Assembly (NCBI GenBank): GCA_002189035.1
Contig: NEEC01000013.1
Location: 1,612,001 to 1,676,000, forward strand
DNA length: 64,000 nt
Direction: 5' to 3'
Origin: Utricularia gibba
Lineage: Eukaryota > Streptophyta > Magnoliopsida > Lamiales > Lentibulariaceae
Shown here: piece by piece, positions 22,366-34,600 of the stretch
How the letters are laid out: every line of letters starts with the position of its first letter
How positions within the stretch are numbered: the stretch's first letter is position 1
Position numbers and translations under genes: made by a program
The notes under the pieces: model-generated
Told to the model about the DNA's origin: nothing
Databases searched by the model: none
The model's input: the letters and a program-made list of their open reading frames with translations, nothing else

Positions 22366-25343
22366 ATGTGCATCGCCAATTGGCGGCAAATGCAAAACAC
22401 AACCCTAGATTCGTCGGATGGAGGGCTTACCGACCGACCCTGTGCACAGCGACGCCGCCCCATTCGCAGCCGTACCTGTGATGCGCTATTCAGGCTTCTT
22501 TCGCATTGTCGCTCTAATCTTGACCAGGTGCAATGTCAAGGTATGGTTTGGTTACTTCTCCATTGATAGAGTTGCTAAAAGTGTGGTTTTTATGATGATC
22601 AAGTGAGTAGACTGTAATGTTGATTTTAATTGTGAATAATTGGATTTATTTTTCAATTGAAGAAGGTGATGGTAATGATGCCGTGTTGCAACTGGGCAGC
22701 CGGGAGAAGGAATCGGTCGTTGTTGATGTTCTCGATGCAGGATGTTCTCTGGAAAGGTCTGCAGATTTAAGGGAGGCTGCTGGGGAATTAGTTCAGGCGG
22801 CGAGCACTGGTAAGAATTATGGGATTGGGAATTTTCGGGAGCTTAGTTTGGAGGGCAATGAAGCGGTGTTACCAGTTTCGGATCATGTGAACCTGCTAAA
22901 TGGCAATACATGTGAGGCTGCGCCGAAAAAAGCAGGTGAATTGGAGATACTGGTTGAGACCCTGACCAGAGATTGCGATCCTGAGACTCTCAAGTCTGAT
23001 GAAAATGCGTGCAGTATCCTTGATGTTCAGATGGATGAGTCTGGCACATTTCCAGCGGGCGATAACATGTTTATTGATGACTTTCCTGAAGTTCTTCGCA
23101 CTTTTATGGATATGGATGTGGTTGTCGAACCTTCAAACGGAGGAATCGAGGCTAATGGGGCAGGATCCGTGGCAGAGAACATACATTGTGACTATGAGCA
23201 GAAACTGAACATGAAGGAGAAAGAACTGGAGAAGCTCATGTGCATTTCAAGTGGGCCAGCATCTTCAAGTCACCCAAATTCTAATGTAGAAATTGAAGAA
23301 GGTGAAATATCAGGGGATATTGGGGATGGGAATTCACCAACTGGTTCATTATCTGAAGACGTGATTTTGGAAGGGGAGAGGCCTGGACACAATTTACCTT
23401 CTTCAGTGGATTATTTCGATGAAGTAAATGGCATGTGTAATGATCAAGCGGTAGGACATAGCAAACATGGCCTACTGGACGATCAAGAGGGTGTTGATGG
23501 TAAGAATGCAAATGTCAGAAGTGGTTCAGAGCAGAAGGAATATCCCTCTTTGATTGCCTCGAGTAATACTACCGAGGACATACAAGTAAGTTGTTATACA
23601 TCGCCACCTTCAAAAAAATCCAACTCTATCAAGAATATTCATGCTTGAAACATGCCACAAAATTTTTATACTGTGAACTGAAATTTAACTGCATATCATA
23701 CCTGCCTAACTGTTGAATGTGATTTGAAATTTTCAAAGGATGGCGATGCTAGAAAAAAGAAAAGAAAGCGTCCTTCTTTGGAGCAAAAGGCCAGGAAGAA
23801 GGTATGCCTTGTACGAAAGGACATGCCCCAAAACTGGGAAAACATACATAGAGGAATCCCAGCAGTATTACTTTAATTTTATTTTAATTATTTCACATAT
23901 TAAGTTTTGTATTCTTAATCATCAGAAAAAAGAAAGAATGAAAAGAGCACAAAAGAATAGGGAGTCTGGCGTTAAAAGATTGAAGTTGCTGCCAGTCATG
24001 AAGACAAAGGCAAAAGAAATTTGCCGTCACTATCAGAAAGGAAGATGCTCTGAGGTTATTTGAAACTCTTCATTGCTATATTGTGATTATTTAAATCTCT
24101 TTTCTATCGCTTCTGATGGTTCCCAGCACTGCATTTGATACCTCTCACGTGCTTTTACAGGGAGACAAGTGCAACTTCTCACATGACACCGTTCCTTTGA
24201 CCAAATCCAAGGTATGTTTAAACCATTTATTCATTTTAATGTAATATGTTGGATACATTTGCGGTGCCCCAGAAGGAAAACAATTTTTTTTATCCTTCAA
24301 TTTTTTTCTTTTTATGATCTTGCAGCCATGCTGTCATTTTGCTCGCAACTCTTGCATGAAAGGAGATGACTGTCCGTATGATCATGAGTTATCAAAGTAC
24401 CCATGCACAAATTATGCCACCAACGGTTTCTGCAGCAGAGGGGCCAACTGTTTATTTTCACATCAGGTAACACCTTGTATTTTTAACATTTTGTTTACCT
24501 TCCCTTCCTACCCGTTTGGTTGATCATTCGAATGGCTACTGATCATTTGCACATGTTTTGGCAACTTGTTTTTTAGAGTTCACTCCTGGCACCAGCAGTT
24601 GCCTCCCCTGAGTTGTCTGTTCCTCAAAAGTCGGCATTGGAGAAGGGGGATCCTCTATTATGTCAAACATTTCGGGCAAGAAAACTGATGGTAGCACTTC
24701 ATTTCATCAGAAATCTGCTGATGCGAAGGCTCCCCTCAGTACTCCTCCAAAGCTCTTATCGGCTACACCTCCGAAGGTGCCTTCCGGGGTTAGCTACCTT
24801 CGTAACAATGAGCTATTTTCCGGGGACAGACACAAGTTCAGACAAAATGGACTTCCTTTACGACCTAGTGATGCTCTTGGTTCCAGTGGCAAAACGGTCA
24901 CCGAGAATGCAATCAGCACCGTGGACAAGCTGGCTGAGACACACGTGAAGGTAGTTCCAAGGTTACCAAGGGGAATCAATTTCCTCTCCTTCACCAAGAA
25001 TTCTACCGACAATTTGAATCCTAAGGTACTCTCCAGCATGCTTCCTAGTAGCAATCAAGGAAAGGGAAAATCCGTTGGAACTCCAACTCCATCTTCGGCT
25101 GCAGCTACCCCGACACTACACAGGACTCCTCCAGAAGGTTCAGTGATCAAGCAGGGAAACAGTCCAAAGTCAAATGCAATAGTCCCTTCGAATCAACTTC
25201 CACAGACCATTGCAACTTCAACAGAGCTCCCTAGCACAAGTTTTTGCTCACCAATCTTGATGCAGAGAGCCATCCGTTCGACATTAGCATTCGCCGCAGA
25301 TTTAGAGGCTCCCAGGTCATCTCTTGGTCGCCACACTGGGTAA
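22366..25343 (+). CDS. CCCH zinc-finger protein (C3H65 / EMB1789 type), one apparent frame break
   Basis: Likely nuclear RNA-binding protein of the Arabidopsis C3H65 (EMBRYO DEFECTIVE 1789) type. Seven exons: 22366-22540, 22663-23585, 23739-23801, 23926-24054, 24161-24211, 24326-24466, 24577-25343. Exon 1 gives RRRPIRSRTCDALFRLLSHC, a family signature; ATG 22390 is an alternative start. Exon 2 is acidic and low complexity (EEGEISGD). Exons 3-4 are very basic (ARKKKRKRPS, VKRLKLLPV). Three CCCH fingers follow: CRHYQKGRC...CNFSH, CHFARNSCMKGDDCPYDH, CTNYATNGFCSRGANCLFSH. In the last exon the frame from the splice acceptor does not match the frame that carries ISGKKTDGSTSFHQK and the family end STLAFAADLEA; one missing base in the five-G run at 24645-24649 reconciles them and makes the exon sum divisible by three. 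Confidence 0.88.
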
Positions 25344-25879
25344 GAAAGCTTCAGAGGAATTAAGGGGAAGATGGTTGTATGTAAGTAGCCCCAAATGCTC
25401 TCTACAGACCCAACAGTTTGGGAACAAGAGGAGTTCCGGTTGGCAAGTCCTCAGAGGGCGGTTTTGTGGGTCCGTGATGCCAAGTGGCGTCGGCGGGTTG
25501 GCTTCCTCGCTTTGCTTCCTGCTGTAATTATTACAACACGTGGGAGCGAGTCGTCCGTGTCCGCCGTCCAAACCTGGTACCCTTATTTTCCAAAAAGGGG
25601 GAGAATGTGTTTAGTGATTATTTAAATTCTTTTTTTTTTCTGGAGATAATTTAGAGTTTAGTCTTTTTAGGAGGGCGTGGACTGACCCTTTGGGGTTCGG
25701 AAAGGCCTCGCTCGTCTCTCTCATGTCTCATATATCTCCACGTGTGCAGCCACGTCGCTCACAGATGGGCAGTGTGGCTTCACAGGCACCGTGCATCCCT
25801 CCTCAGTCTTCCCCACCCCGTGCCACTATACATATCCTTCTCTTTACCCAACTTGCAGACGCAGAAACCTTGAAGGGGG
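25344..25879. other. Spacer between CCCH gene and HSF gene
   Basis: Mixed composition. The left part holds the CCCH 3' UTR, possibly with an extra 3' exon (donor-like GGGTAAG at the stop, acceptor-like CTCTCTACAG near 25408). The right part should hold the HSF promoter and 5' UTR. I did not find an unambiguous cluster of inverted GAA heat-shock elements. Confidence 0.45.
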
Positions 25880-27143
25880 ATGGCAGGAGTGGGGGGAGCC
25901 TTCTGTGTGAAGCCTGAGTTCCTTGAAGAAGACGGCCGTGGGGCAGAAGGTGGAGGTGGTACCTGCGAGCGGCGGAGGCAGATGTGGTCCACGTTTTCGA
26001 TTGATGGACTGAAAGACAATGAGACGCTGCTGCAGCCGCCGCCGTTTCTGAAGAAGACGTTTGAGATGGTGGATGATCCCAGAACGGATTCGATTATATC
26101 GTGGAGTTCGTCGAAGACGAGCTTCGTTGTTTGGGATCCTCACGCGTTTTCTTCTGAGTTGCTGCCTAGATACTTCAAGCACAACAACTTCTCCAGCTTT
26201 GTTCGCCAGCTGAATACCTACGTAAGATTCCTGTCTACTGTTTTCCTGGGTTTTCAGTTGGGTTCACCTTCGTTGATTTTGGTGAAAGAATACTATCCCT
26301 GTGTTTATTCATGGTTTGTTCTTGATTTTTATGTCGGCACTTTTGCTGCTTCTTTGATGACAGGGGTTCAGGAAGATTGATTCAGAGAGATGGCAATTTT
26401 CCAATGAAGGCTTCCAGCAGGGGAAGAAACACTTGCTCAAGTATATCAAAAGAAGAAAGCAAAGCTCCCTGATTATGATGCAGCAGGGTGCTTCCAGGTC
26501 ATGGTTAGATTCCTCGAAACACGGAGTTGATGCAGAACTTGAAAAGTTGAGAATGGATCGTATTGCCTTACAGACAGAAGTTTTTAAGCTGAAGCAGAAC
26601 CAGGAAGCGATGCAGCACTGTGTGACGGGTATTGCGAAGCGTCTCCAGGAAACGGAAATGAAACAGAATCATATCCTTTTATTCATGATCAAGTACCTGA
26701 AAAATCCTTTGTTCTTACAAAGCTGGTTGGAAAAGAAGAGACCCGTCATGGATGGTGGAGGAATGACTAAGAAGAGAAGACTAGAAAGCTCATATGTGAG
26801 TGAACCAATGAAGCCTGATGATGACAACAGGCCTGGGGTTCAGGATCTGGCTACCATCCCATCAGAAACACACACGCTTTTCTCTTCATCCGACGAGCAG
26901 AATGGCGAGAATTCTTCAGAGATCACTAGTTTGGACTCTTGCTCGGAGAACTTCTTGTTGTGGGAGAAGCTGGTGGAAGATGGAATGATATTTGGCGAAG
27001 AAAGAGCAACAGCAGCAGACTCAGCCCAGCCAACTAATCCCTTTTCTGAGTTTGAGAAGCTTGATCCCTTGTGGGGTGATGAATATGGCAGTTCTTATGG
27101 AACCAACTTCTGGTCATCCAGCATCCATACCTTGGGATCATAG
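25880..27143 (+). CDS. Class A heat stress transcription factor
   Basis: DNA-binding activator of heat-shock genes. Two exons (25880-26221, 26364-27143) are split at the intron position conserved in all plant HSFs, inside the DNA-binding domain ([18 protein letters not shown]), giving 373 residues. The DNA-binding domain (about 52-150) starts [15 protein letters not shown] and has [20 protein letters not shown]. The HR-A/B coiled coil (about 165-235) has the long class A spacing ([20 protein letters not shown], then [19 protein letters not shown]). A basic cluster KKRRLE is a likely nuclear signal. Near the C terminus [16 protein letters not shown] looks like an AHA-type activator motif, aromatic and acidic. 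The subclass (A2/A6/A7/A9) is not settled. Confidence 0.93.
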
Positions 27144-27634
27144 CTTTTTTGGGGCATTTTCCTTCCAAGAAAACTAGTTTGCTTGTCTGGTAGTGTTATT
27201 GTACAGATCAGATAGGTTTTTTGTTTGCTTCAGTTCCTGCAGTGCATCAATGTTCCCTCCCAGGCCCCAACCCAGAAGGAAAAACTGATATGGTCTGTGG
27301 ATCCACTGGATTGGGGTGAAATTGCAACCAAATAGCCGGGCCCTTAAAAATGTGCCCTAATCACTTCGATCAAACGACATCGTACTCGTTGGACGGCGAA
27401 TTGTGCCGTTTACTAACGGCGTAAGGGTATAACCGCGAGTTCTTGACTAACGGCGTCTATCTTGTTTTTCCAACTTTTTAAGTTCCGTTTCTCCTATGGA
27501 AGGGTTTGCACATTCCCGCGCACTCACTTTCTTCAGCCGTAGCGCCTTTGTGACATTGAGGATGGAATCTGAGCAACCTGGTTCCGGGATTTCGGTTCTG
27601 AACCTGGATTTATGTTTTAGCCGTCTCCTGTTTG
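27144..27634. other. Spacer between HSF gene and IQM pseudogene
   Basis: The first 150-200 bases are probably the HSF 3' UTR. The remainder has mixed composition and no supported gene; any 5' end of the IQM relic here is too decayed to place. Confidence 0.5.
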
Positions 27635-28652
27635 CGAATTCGATGCTGCGGCGGTGAAGGTTCAGAAGGTGTATTAGAGCTACAGAACGCGAAGAGGCAT
27701 TGCGGATTTTTGTTGTTGTTATGGTTCGTTTTTATTGTGCGGATTTGGATAAGAGTGAAATAATTTTTTGCAGGCGGAAGGCCTTGGATTTTGCTAATTT
27801 GAAGAAAAGTTCCGTTTCCTTCTTCGTGAGAAGCAAGAGACCGCAGTTTCACATACTAGACCAGCAAACGCAAAAAAAACATAATGTTTTGTTGTCTGAA
27901 TTCTCTGAAGAGCTTCACTTGTTGAGTTGACGATTAATTAGCTTGAGGTTCAGCTCTTAAGAGCTTGGAAAGGGGCTATACAAGGATTATAAGGGGCAAA
28001 AATTGGTTCATCAACATTGGCTTGAAGCAGCAAAAGTTCTGGATCGGGCCAATTTTGCTTGTGTTTAGGTTCATGATCACGAGCTTCATTCTCCATAGAT
28101 AGATCCACATCATCGGTATGGGCACAATTTGCATTTCTACTGTTACATATGGTTCAAAAGTGAAAGTTCACAGCCCTTCTTTTAATGGTTAGCTTTGATT
28201 CTTAAGCTGCCTTTCTCTGAAACATAGTCTTCCGTGTGGCAAGATATATGCTTTTATGTAGGCTGGTTGTTGGGAGGTGGAAAAGAAGTGAGAAAGTGTT
28301 AAAGGTAAAACTTGCGACGTCCATGCATCAAGTAGTTGGGACCTTAGATATCTATTTGTTTTGAGCTCTATCTGCAACCTGGTGATCGAAACCAATGCAT
28401 CTTTTTTGAACAGAAAGCACGACAAGCGAAGGAGGTTGTAGATGAAAATGGAAAGCTCATTTTCAGACAGAGCAGGCAGTTGATCAATAGAGATGAAGGT
28501 TCAAAATGGATATTCGTTCTCGGCACAACCAAAACCCTGTATATTGGACACGGGAGGAAGGGTCTCTTCCAGCATTCCAGTTTCTAACCTGGAGCAACCA
28601 TAACTGCAGCTGGAAGATTGGTTGCTCAACATGGACTTGTCCAGGTTTTTGC
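27635..28652 (+). pseudogene. IQM-type calmodulin-binding protein pseudogene
   Basis: Remnants of an IQM family protein (IQ-motif, Ca2+-independent calmodulin binding) lie in order on the plus strand. An IQ-motif stretch reads AAVKVQKVY, a TAG stop, then SYRTRRGIAD near 27643-27705. Next come RRKALDFANLKKSSVSFF (about 27773-27826), ELGKGLYKDYKGQKLVHQHW (about 27961-28020), IDPHHRYGHNLHFY with WFKSESSQPFF followed by TAA (28099-28182), GGGKEV, and, after an acceptor near 28413, VVDENGKLIFRQS and WIFVLGTTKTLYIG. The conserved FQHSSFLAGGAT region reads FQHSSF, stop, PGATITAAGRLV. At least four in-frame stops and local indels rule out a working copy. Intron positions look partly retained, so this is a decayed duplicate rather than a retrocopy. 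Confidence 0.85.
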
Positions 28653-29419
28653 CTTCTATGCAACACTGATGGAACTTGTTCCTTCGCGTTTGCTCAAGTA
28701 CAAACTCTTTGAGAACTTTGCAGCAGTCTCTCAGCAGGCAGTATAGCTTCACAGTGGCCACTATCAAGTACAAATTCTTTGAGAAATTTGCTGTCGCTAT
28801 CTACAGAAATCACTCGCTGTCGCCATTTTTTGCTTTTCATCAAGCAATAATCTTGATGAACTAGGACAAGCTACTATCAGTTCTGGACAACCATAGCTGC
28901 ATGACAGTAAACCTATGCACAAATGGAGCCGCGGTGAGTTAGACAGCACTCTCTGGAGCTACATTTCCCAGCTTTTGGAACATGTCATCCCAAAGAGCTA
29001 ACGCACCTCCATTTCCAGTCTCTCCAAGACTTGTTCATATGATTCCCAGATGCATTGAAGCTTAAGGCTTGAAGTTCTGGTTGCCGGAGGCGGCAACAAC
29101 GGAAGAAATAGCAACAGAACTATACCCTTTGCACAAAATCTTTTTCAAGGTTAGTTTTTTATTCCCATCAGAATCTAAAATCATTTTTTTAAGTATAATC
29201 ATGCTTTTTTCCCTCCCAAAACCCACAAACCCGATCATCCACCACATATTATTTTTCGCAGGAATCAAACAGAATTCCCCAGCAGATTTTCTTAGAAGGA
29301 ACATGAGTTTCAGTAAAAGAGAAGCAGGTCACTACGGTGACCATCAGTCCAGAGATGGAAATTGGAATGAATCGACACAAGCAATCGAATCAAATCGACC
29401 CAAAACCCAAACTTGCCCT
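28653..29419. other. Spacer after IQM pseudogene
   Basis: This may include the C-terminal remnant of the IQM pseudogene, but nothing is clear enough to place. A short imperfect direct repeat is visible: the word CAAGTACAAA(C/T)TCTTTGAGAA recurs at about 28695 and 28765. The right end holds the 3' UTR of the DUF3511 gene. Confidence 0.4.
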
Positions 29420-29791
29420 TCACCTACGGCCGTAAACAACCTGGGAGTAAGCTTCCTTGATCCATCGGAGACTGTTCTTCAGCGATCGCTTCACATTACC
29501 TTCAACAGTGTAGGCTTTATACGATGCGACTCTCTTCTTCCTCTGAATCTCAGGATCAATGAATCCCCAGTTCCTCGAACTCGCCCCGTTGGTCGACCTC
29601 CCCTTCTTCAATTCCCAAGGCTGCGGCACCGCCACAATATCCAGTTGCTGCCCCGACGAAGCGTATGAGGTGCTGTAGCAACGTAGATCCTGAACCCTGC
29701 TCGGGTTCGCGCTGGGGAAATCCGCCACTGAAGACGAATTCTCAAGGTGGAAGCCGAATTTGTTGTACGACTGGGATCGGAATCGCTCCAT
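29420..29791 (-). CDS. DUF3511 domain protein
   Basis: Small plant-specific protein of unknown function, single exon, 123 residues. The N-terminal part (MERFRSQSYNKFGFH, then LRCYSTSYAS) is the usual variable Ser/Tyr-rich region. The C-terminal DUF3511 block is clear: NWGFIDPEIQRKKRVASYK, AYTVEGNVKRSLKNSLRWIK and the end YSQVVYGRR. It resembles Arabidopsis At5g11970 and At3g05725. It is basic overall with no signal peptide. Confidence 0.9.
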   Translation of the reverse strand: MERFRSQSYNKFGFHLENSSSVADFPSANPSRVQDLRCYSTSYASSGQQLDIVAVPQPWELKKGRSTNGASSRNWGFIDPEIQRKKRVASYKAYTVEGNVKRSLKNSLRWIKEAYSQVVYGRR

Positions 29792-31661
29792 CTCTGCCTC
29801 TTCTGCGGCGGAAGAGCTCTGAATTTAACGGGCAATCCCTTTGACTCCCTCCTCCGCCTGCCTGCTTCGTTGGAACACAACGACGCGGTTGGAGTTCCCG
29901 TCGGCTATCTTTGTTGACTTGTAGTGATAGGCGTCCTTCCTTCCTAACAGCAATTATCGTAATTCATTTTAATTAAAAAAACAAGAAAAATAAAATAAAA
30001 AACAATAACGATATTCAATGTTGACCAATCAGACAATCCCGAGTTTGACTGTTCAGTTGAAATATCTCCACCCTCCACGCCTACCAATTTCCTTTTAAAT
30101 GTGAAAAAGAAGCATAATTAATACTAATGTTTTTGCCTTTATGTACGGAAGACGACGTGTAATATGCTTACTTTCCAAAAGTAGCCCTTTATTATCCGAT
30201 CATTACATATCATGAATCTTTGCCTTTTCTGACCAATTCTTGTCTTTATTTTATTTTTTTGAACTGCATTTTTTTTAATTATTACAATTTTTTTGGGAAA
30301 AATATAATTAGGTCATTAAATGGTTCACCACCCTAAATTTAAAATTGTGTGCTACCCATTCCGGGTGTTGGCCACGAGTTGAACAAAGGAGGCCCCCTAC
30401 TCGTGCTTACTTATGGTGTGACCGGCGCATGCCGCGGGGCCCACCACGTGCGTACGAAGACCTCCGGCAGCCGCGGCACCAACCGGCGATCGGAGTGGGT
30501 TCCAACGGCATGGGTTGAGAAGGAGGAAGAGCATTGGGCACCGGGCCTCCGGCCCAGATCAAAGCACAAAATTTGATGGGCTTTGACGTCCATGGGTTGC
30601 CTACCGGAGCTTCGGCCCGATCGGTAGACGATGAAGGGAAGGTTTAAGGTTTCTCCTGTTCAAATCCACACCGTCAGATGATCTGCACGGTGGCTTCCAT
30701 GCAATTCTGCAATTGTGGTTTAGAGTTCGTTTCCTAATAGTTTTAACTAGTATAATTGAATATGTATATATTAAATTATATATACGATAATAAAAATATG
30801 AATATGTAAATAATATAGATATAATTAATTATTTCTTTATTTGTGTATATTGTTCATATGTTCAAAAAATGAATACATAAATGTTATATATACTAATCAA
30901 TCAAACAGTGATTTATGTGTAAATTTGGATATAAATCTTGTATATTATACTATCAAACATTTTATTACAAGACTCGGATTTTGTTTGGTTATAAAATCAT
31001 TTTTTTATTCTAAATATTTTTATAGAATTTTTTTCCAAAAATATAATTATTGATAAGTGGTTTGGTAGTTTTCGCTTTGGGCATTTGTGAGAATGACAAC
31101 ACATTCTGAAAACTTGGAATTTCAAATGTCTACGGGGCAAATGGGAAATTTTCTAAAGTTCGTGGGGGAAGTTGAAACTTGACAGTGGGGTTGTCGAAAT
31201 AAAAAAATAGAAATGAAGGGCCCAGGGGCAAATTGCCCATTTCGAACTTCCGAAGCGGTACTCCATTTACGCGTGTAGTTGGGAACTTCGAATTTGAGTT
31301 TGCAGACGGAATCTGACACCGTGCAACGGAGGTTTCGCGGAGGTGGTTCGGTTACCATAGGAACTCTCGTCTCTTGTTGTTCGTCAATTCCAATGTGTTT
31401 GACTTCCTGTAGAATTTTTTTTTATTTTGGTGGGGAGAGAGATGAATTCGAATTCTTGATTTGATCCAACATCATTCCGAATTCTGCGTTTACTTCTCGT
31501 ATCTCATGTCGGCCAGTGATCGGAGTTTTGCAAACCTTTAGATCAACAGGAGTGGGTTGACGGAATTTTCGGTTTTGAAATTGGCTCGGGTGTGATCCGG
31601 GAATGTTAATTGTTCTTTACTTTATGTAGCTTGAAAATTCTTTGATTGCCTTCTCCAGGAG
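29792..31661. other. Spacer between DUF3511 gene and PMI1-related gene
   Basis: About 29792-30340 is AT-rich and should hold the DUF3511 promoter. A compact GC-rich island at about 30350-30640 breaks the AT-rich background; it opens 60-75 codon frames on both strands but resembles no protein. About 30749-30958 is a MITE-like copy (listed separately). From about 31260 composition rises again and should include the 5' UTR of the PMI1-related gene. Confidence 0.45.
30749..30958 (-). mobile_element. MITE-like element, family B, copy 1
   Basis: The right part here (GATTTATGTGTAAATTTGGA, then TATAAATCTTGTATATTATAC and TATCAAAC) closely matches the reverse complement of the left part of the element at 42870-43153. 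It ends in TACTATCAAAC, the same terminal word; the left terminus is degraded. There is no coding capacity. Confidence 0.55.
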
Positions 31662-34600
31662 ATGATGTCGTACAAGGCAGATGGCGAAAAGAAGCCTGGT
31701 GCAAATGCGAAGCTTTTAAGAGATCTGGAAGCTATAAGCAGGGCTTTTAATCCTGACAAAACGTTGTCGAGGCTGGCTAGTTCAACAGCTAGTAGCCGAT
31801 CCAAGTCGATCGAAAAATCACTTATACCCCAGCAGCGAACAGTGAAGCAAGAGGAGTCTAAGCGGGGCTCTAGAGTTTCAGTTGAAAAGGATAAAAGATC
31901 ATCTATTTGGAGTTGGAGGGGTCTAAAGGCGTTGACACATATCAGAAACTTGCGGTTTAATTGCTGCTTTTCGCTTCTGGTTCATTCCATTGAGGGCTTA
32001 CCATCCTTTTTTAATGATGAATCCCTTTTTGTGCACTGGAAGAGACGAGACGGTAATCGGATGACACATTCTGTTAAGGTTTGTGATGGAGTCGCCAAGT
32101 TTGAGGAACAGTTGACTTTTTCTTGTTCTGTGTACGGCAGTAGGAGCGGTCCACACCATTCGGCCAAGTATGAAGCTAAACATTTCTTGTTGTATGCGTC
32201 TGTAGATGGTTCTCCTGAGCTTGATTTGGGAAAACATCGAATTGATTTAACAAGGCTGCTTCCTCTAACATTGGAAGACTTGGAGGAAGAGAAGGCTTCG
32301 GGAAATTGGACCACCAGTTTCAGGTTATCTGGAAAGGCAAGAGGTGCTATCCTGAGTGTAACTTTTGGTTATGTGGTAATTGATAACAATAGCAGCATTT
32401 GTTCTAGTGAACCCGACTATCTTAAAAATGTTCCTAGGATTCCAAGCTCTCATCAGAATAGAGAAAGCACAGTAACTTTTGACCAGTGGACGAGCTCTCA
32501 AGGAGCTAGTGCGTTACCAAGGTTGTGTATTTCTGACCAGTCTAATGAGGATCTGAATAGCCATGAACGTTTTCCAAACTCCAGGACGGAATTCTTTTAT
32601 TCCACGAATATGCTTCACCAGAAACAGGATGAAGAGACCGCTATTAATGGAGTTGGAAAAGAAGTGGAGGCCAAACATGTATCTTCACTTATGGGACTTC
32701 CAGAAATGAACATCTCCGAACAACAACAAGATGTTGAAGAACATAGTGTTGGCATTTGTGGAAAAGCTGATGCTCCTAAAGTAGATGAAGGGAGAGAAGA
32801 GTTTCTGAAGGGGCTTGTGAAAGGAGAGTTTTTTCCATCAGAGATATCACAAGTACAAAATAGTCTTGAGATTGGAACATCATGTGATTCAAAGATTGAT
32901 GAGATTGCATCTAAGAGTTCCACCTCTCTTCAAGTTGTTGACCAACCCACCGATCAGTCATTAAGTTACCCAGATGGCAAAGAGAAAGAATGGGACACGA
33001 CCTCGGAAGACCAAATAATGGAAGATTTGGAGGCGGCACTTTGGCTTAACTTAGATTTGGAGGAGGAAAGATTAGATTCTCATGATGTAAATGATTATCC
33101 GTATGCTGAAAGGCAGTCAGAGCTTGAATTTGATTATGAAAATTGCACAAATGGAAAATCACATAGCTTGGACGATTTGGATGATTCGGTAGCCAACGAT
33201 TTCTTGGAGATGTTGGGTCTAGATCACAGTCCATCTGGGAATTCTGAAAGTGAACCTGACTCTCCAAGAGAACGCTTGCTCAGGGAATTTGAAAAGGAGG
33301 CCCTTGACAGAGGTCTATTTAACTTTGGGATGGATGATGATCCATCAAAACTCCTTGATGACATCCCATTCGGATCTTGCTGGGGAAGTATGCCCGAGGA
33401 ACTCATTCATTCATCTTTTCTTGATGGCTCCACCGAGAGGCCACATATAGAGTCCGATCTGTTTGACATAAAGACTAGGGGTTCGGAGATGGCACACATG
33501 GAAACTGAAGCTTTGATGCGGGAGTGGGGAATAAATGAGGAGGTTTTTCAAGATTCACCTTCAACCAGTTGCAGTGGCTTTGGCAATTCTACTGAGAAAA
33601 CTTTTGAGGATCCTCCACAACTTCCACCCCTTGTGGATGGTTTGGGCCCTTTTGTTCGAACAAACAATGGTGGATTTATACGCTCGATGAATCCTGCCCT
33701 TTTCAGGAATTCCAAGGTAGGGGGAAGTCTAGTTATGCAGGCATCAAATCCTGTTGTGGTACCTTCAGAGATGGGCTCTAGCATATCAAACATACTCCAA
33801 GGTCTTGCATCTGTAGGGATTGAGAAGTTGTCTATGCAGGCTAAAAAACTAATGCCTCTCGAAGAGATAACTGGTAAAACAGTCCAACAATTTGCATGGG
33901 AAGGCACTCACACTATGGAGGGACCCGAGGGGTAGGCTATTAATATTTAATATTTGCGTGAAAGAATGACCGACTTTTTCATGTTTTCTTGATATTCGTT
34001 TTGGTTCTTTCTCATAAGTCTTTCCTTACTTCAGGCAAGATGTACCGCCTCAGGCCTCTGAGATTTTCCAAGAGACTAAGCAGAAAGGTCTGAAAGGAAA
34101 ATCTTCCACTCCCATACCAAAGGAATTTGATCCGAAACCCCTTAGAAAGGGTAAAAAGGAGTATCCGTCCTTGGAAGAGCTTGCTCCTCTAGCCATGGAT
34201 GAAATTGAAGCTCTTTCGATTGAGGGCTTGAGAATGCAGTGCGGTATGTCAGATGATGAAACATCTCCAAATGTGAGTTCACGGCCTGTTAGCGACCTTT
34301 CAGCATCTCTAGGACATAATGTTGATGTGCATGGATCGGTTGGTTTCCATGGTACTTGTGGAGTGCAATTGATGGATGTCGAAGATAACGGTGAAGATGT
34401 AGATGGATTGATGGCCCTATCTCTAACACTTGATCAATGGATGAGACTTGATTCTGGTGAAATTGATGATGCAGATCTTGCCAATGAGCACACCTCCAGG
34501 GTATTGGCAGCTCATCATGCTACCTCCCTGGACCAGTTTCGTGGGAGGTCAAAAGGGGAGCGGAGATCAGGCAGGAGCAGGAAGTGTGGCTTGTTAGGTA

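Noticed and set aside
24577-24710. Alternative acceptors (after 24680 or 24710) to explain the CCCH frame change
   Set aside because: They keep the frame, but would drop sequence that reads well as coding with one extra base; the same one-base deficit recurs in four other genes, so that explanation was preferred.
27700-27930. 76-codon frame as an intact small protein
   Set aside because: It is one surviving block of the IQM pseudogene with stops and shifts on both sides.
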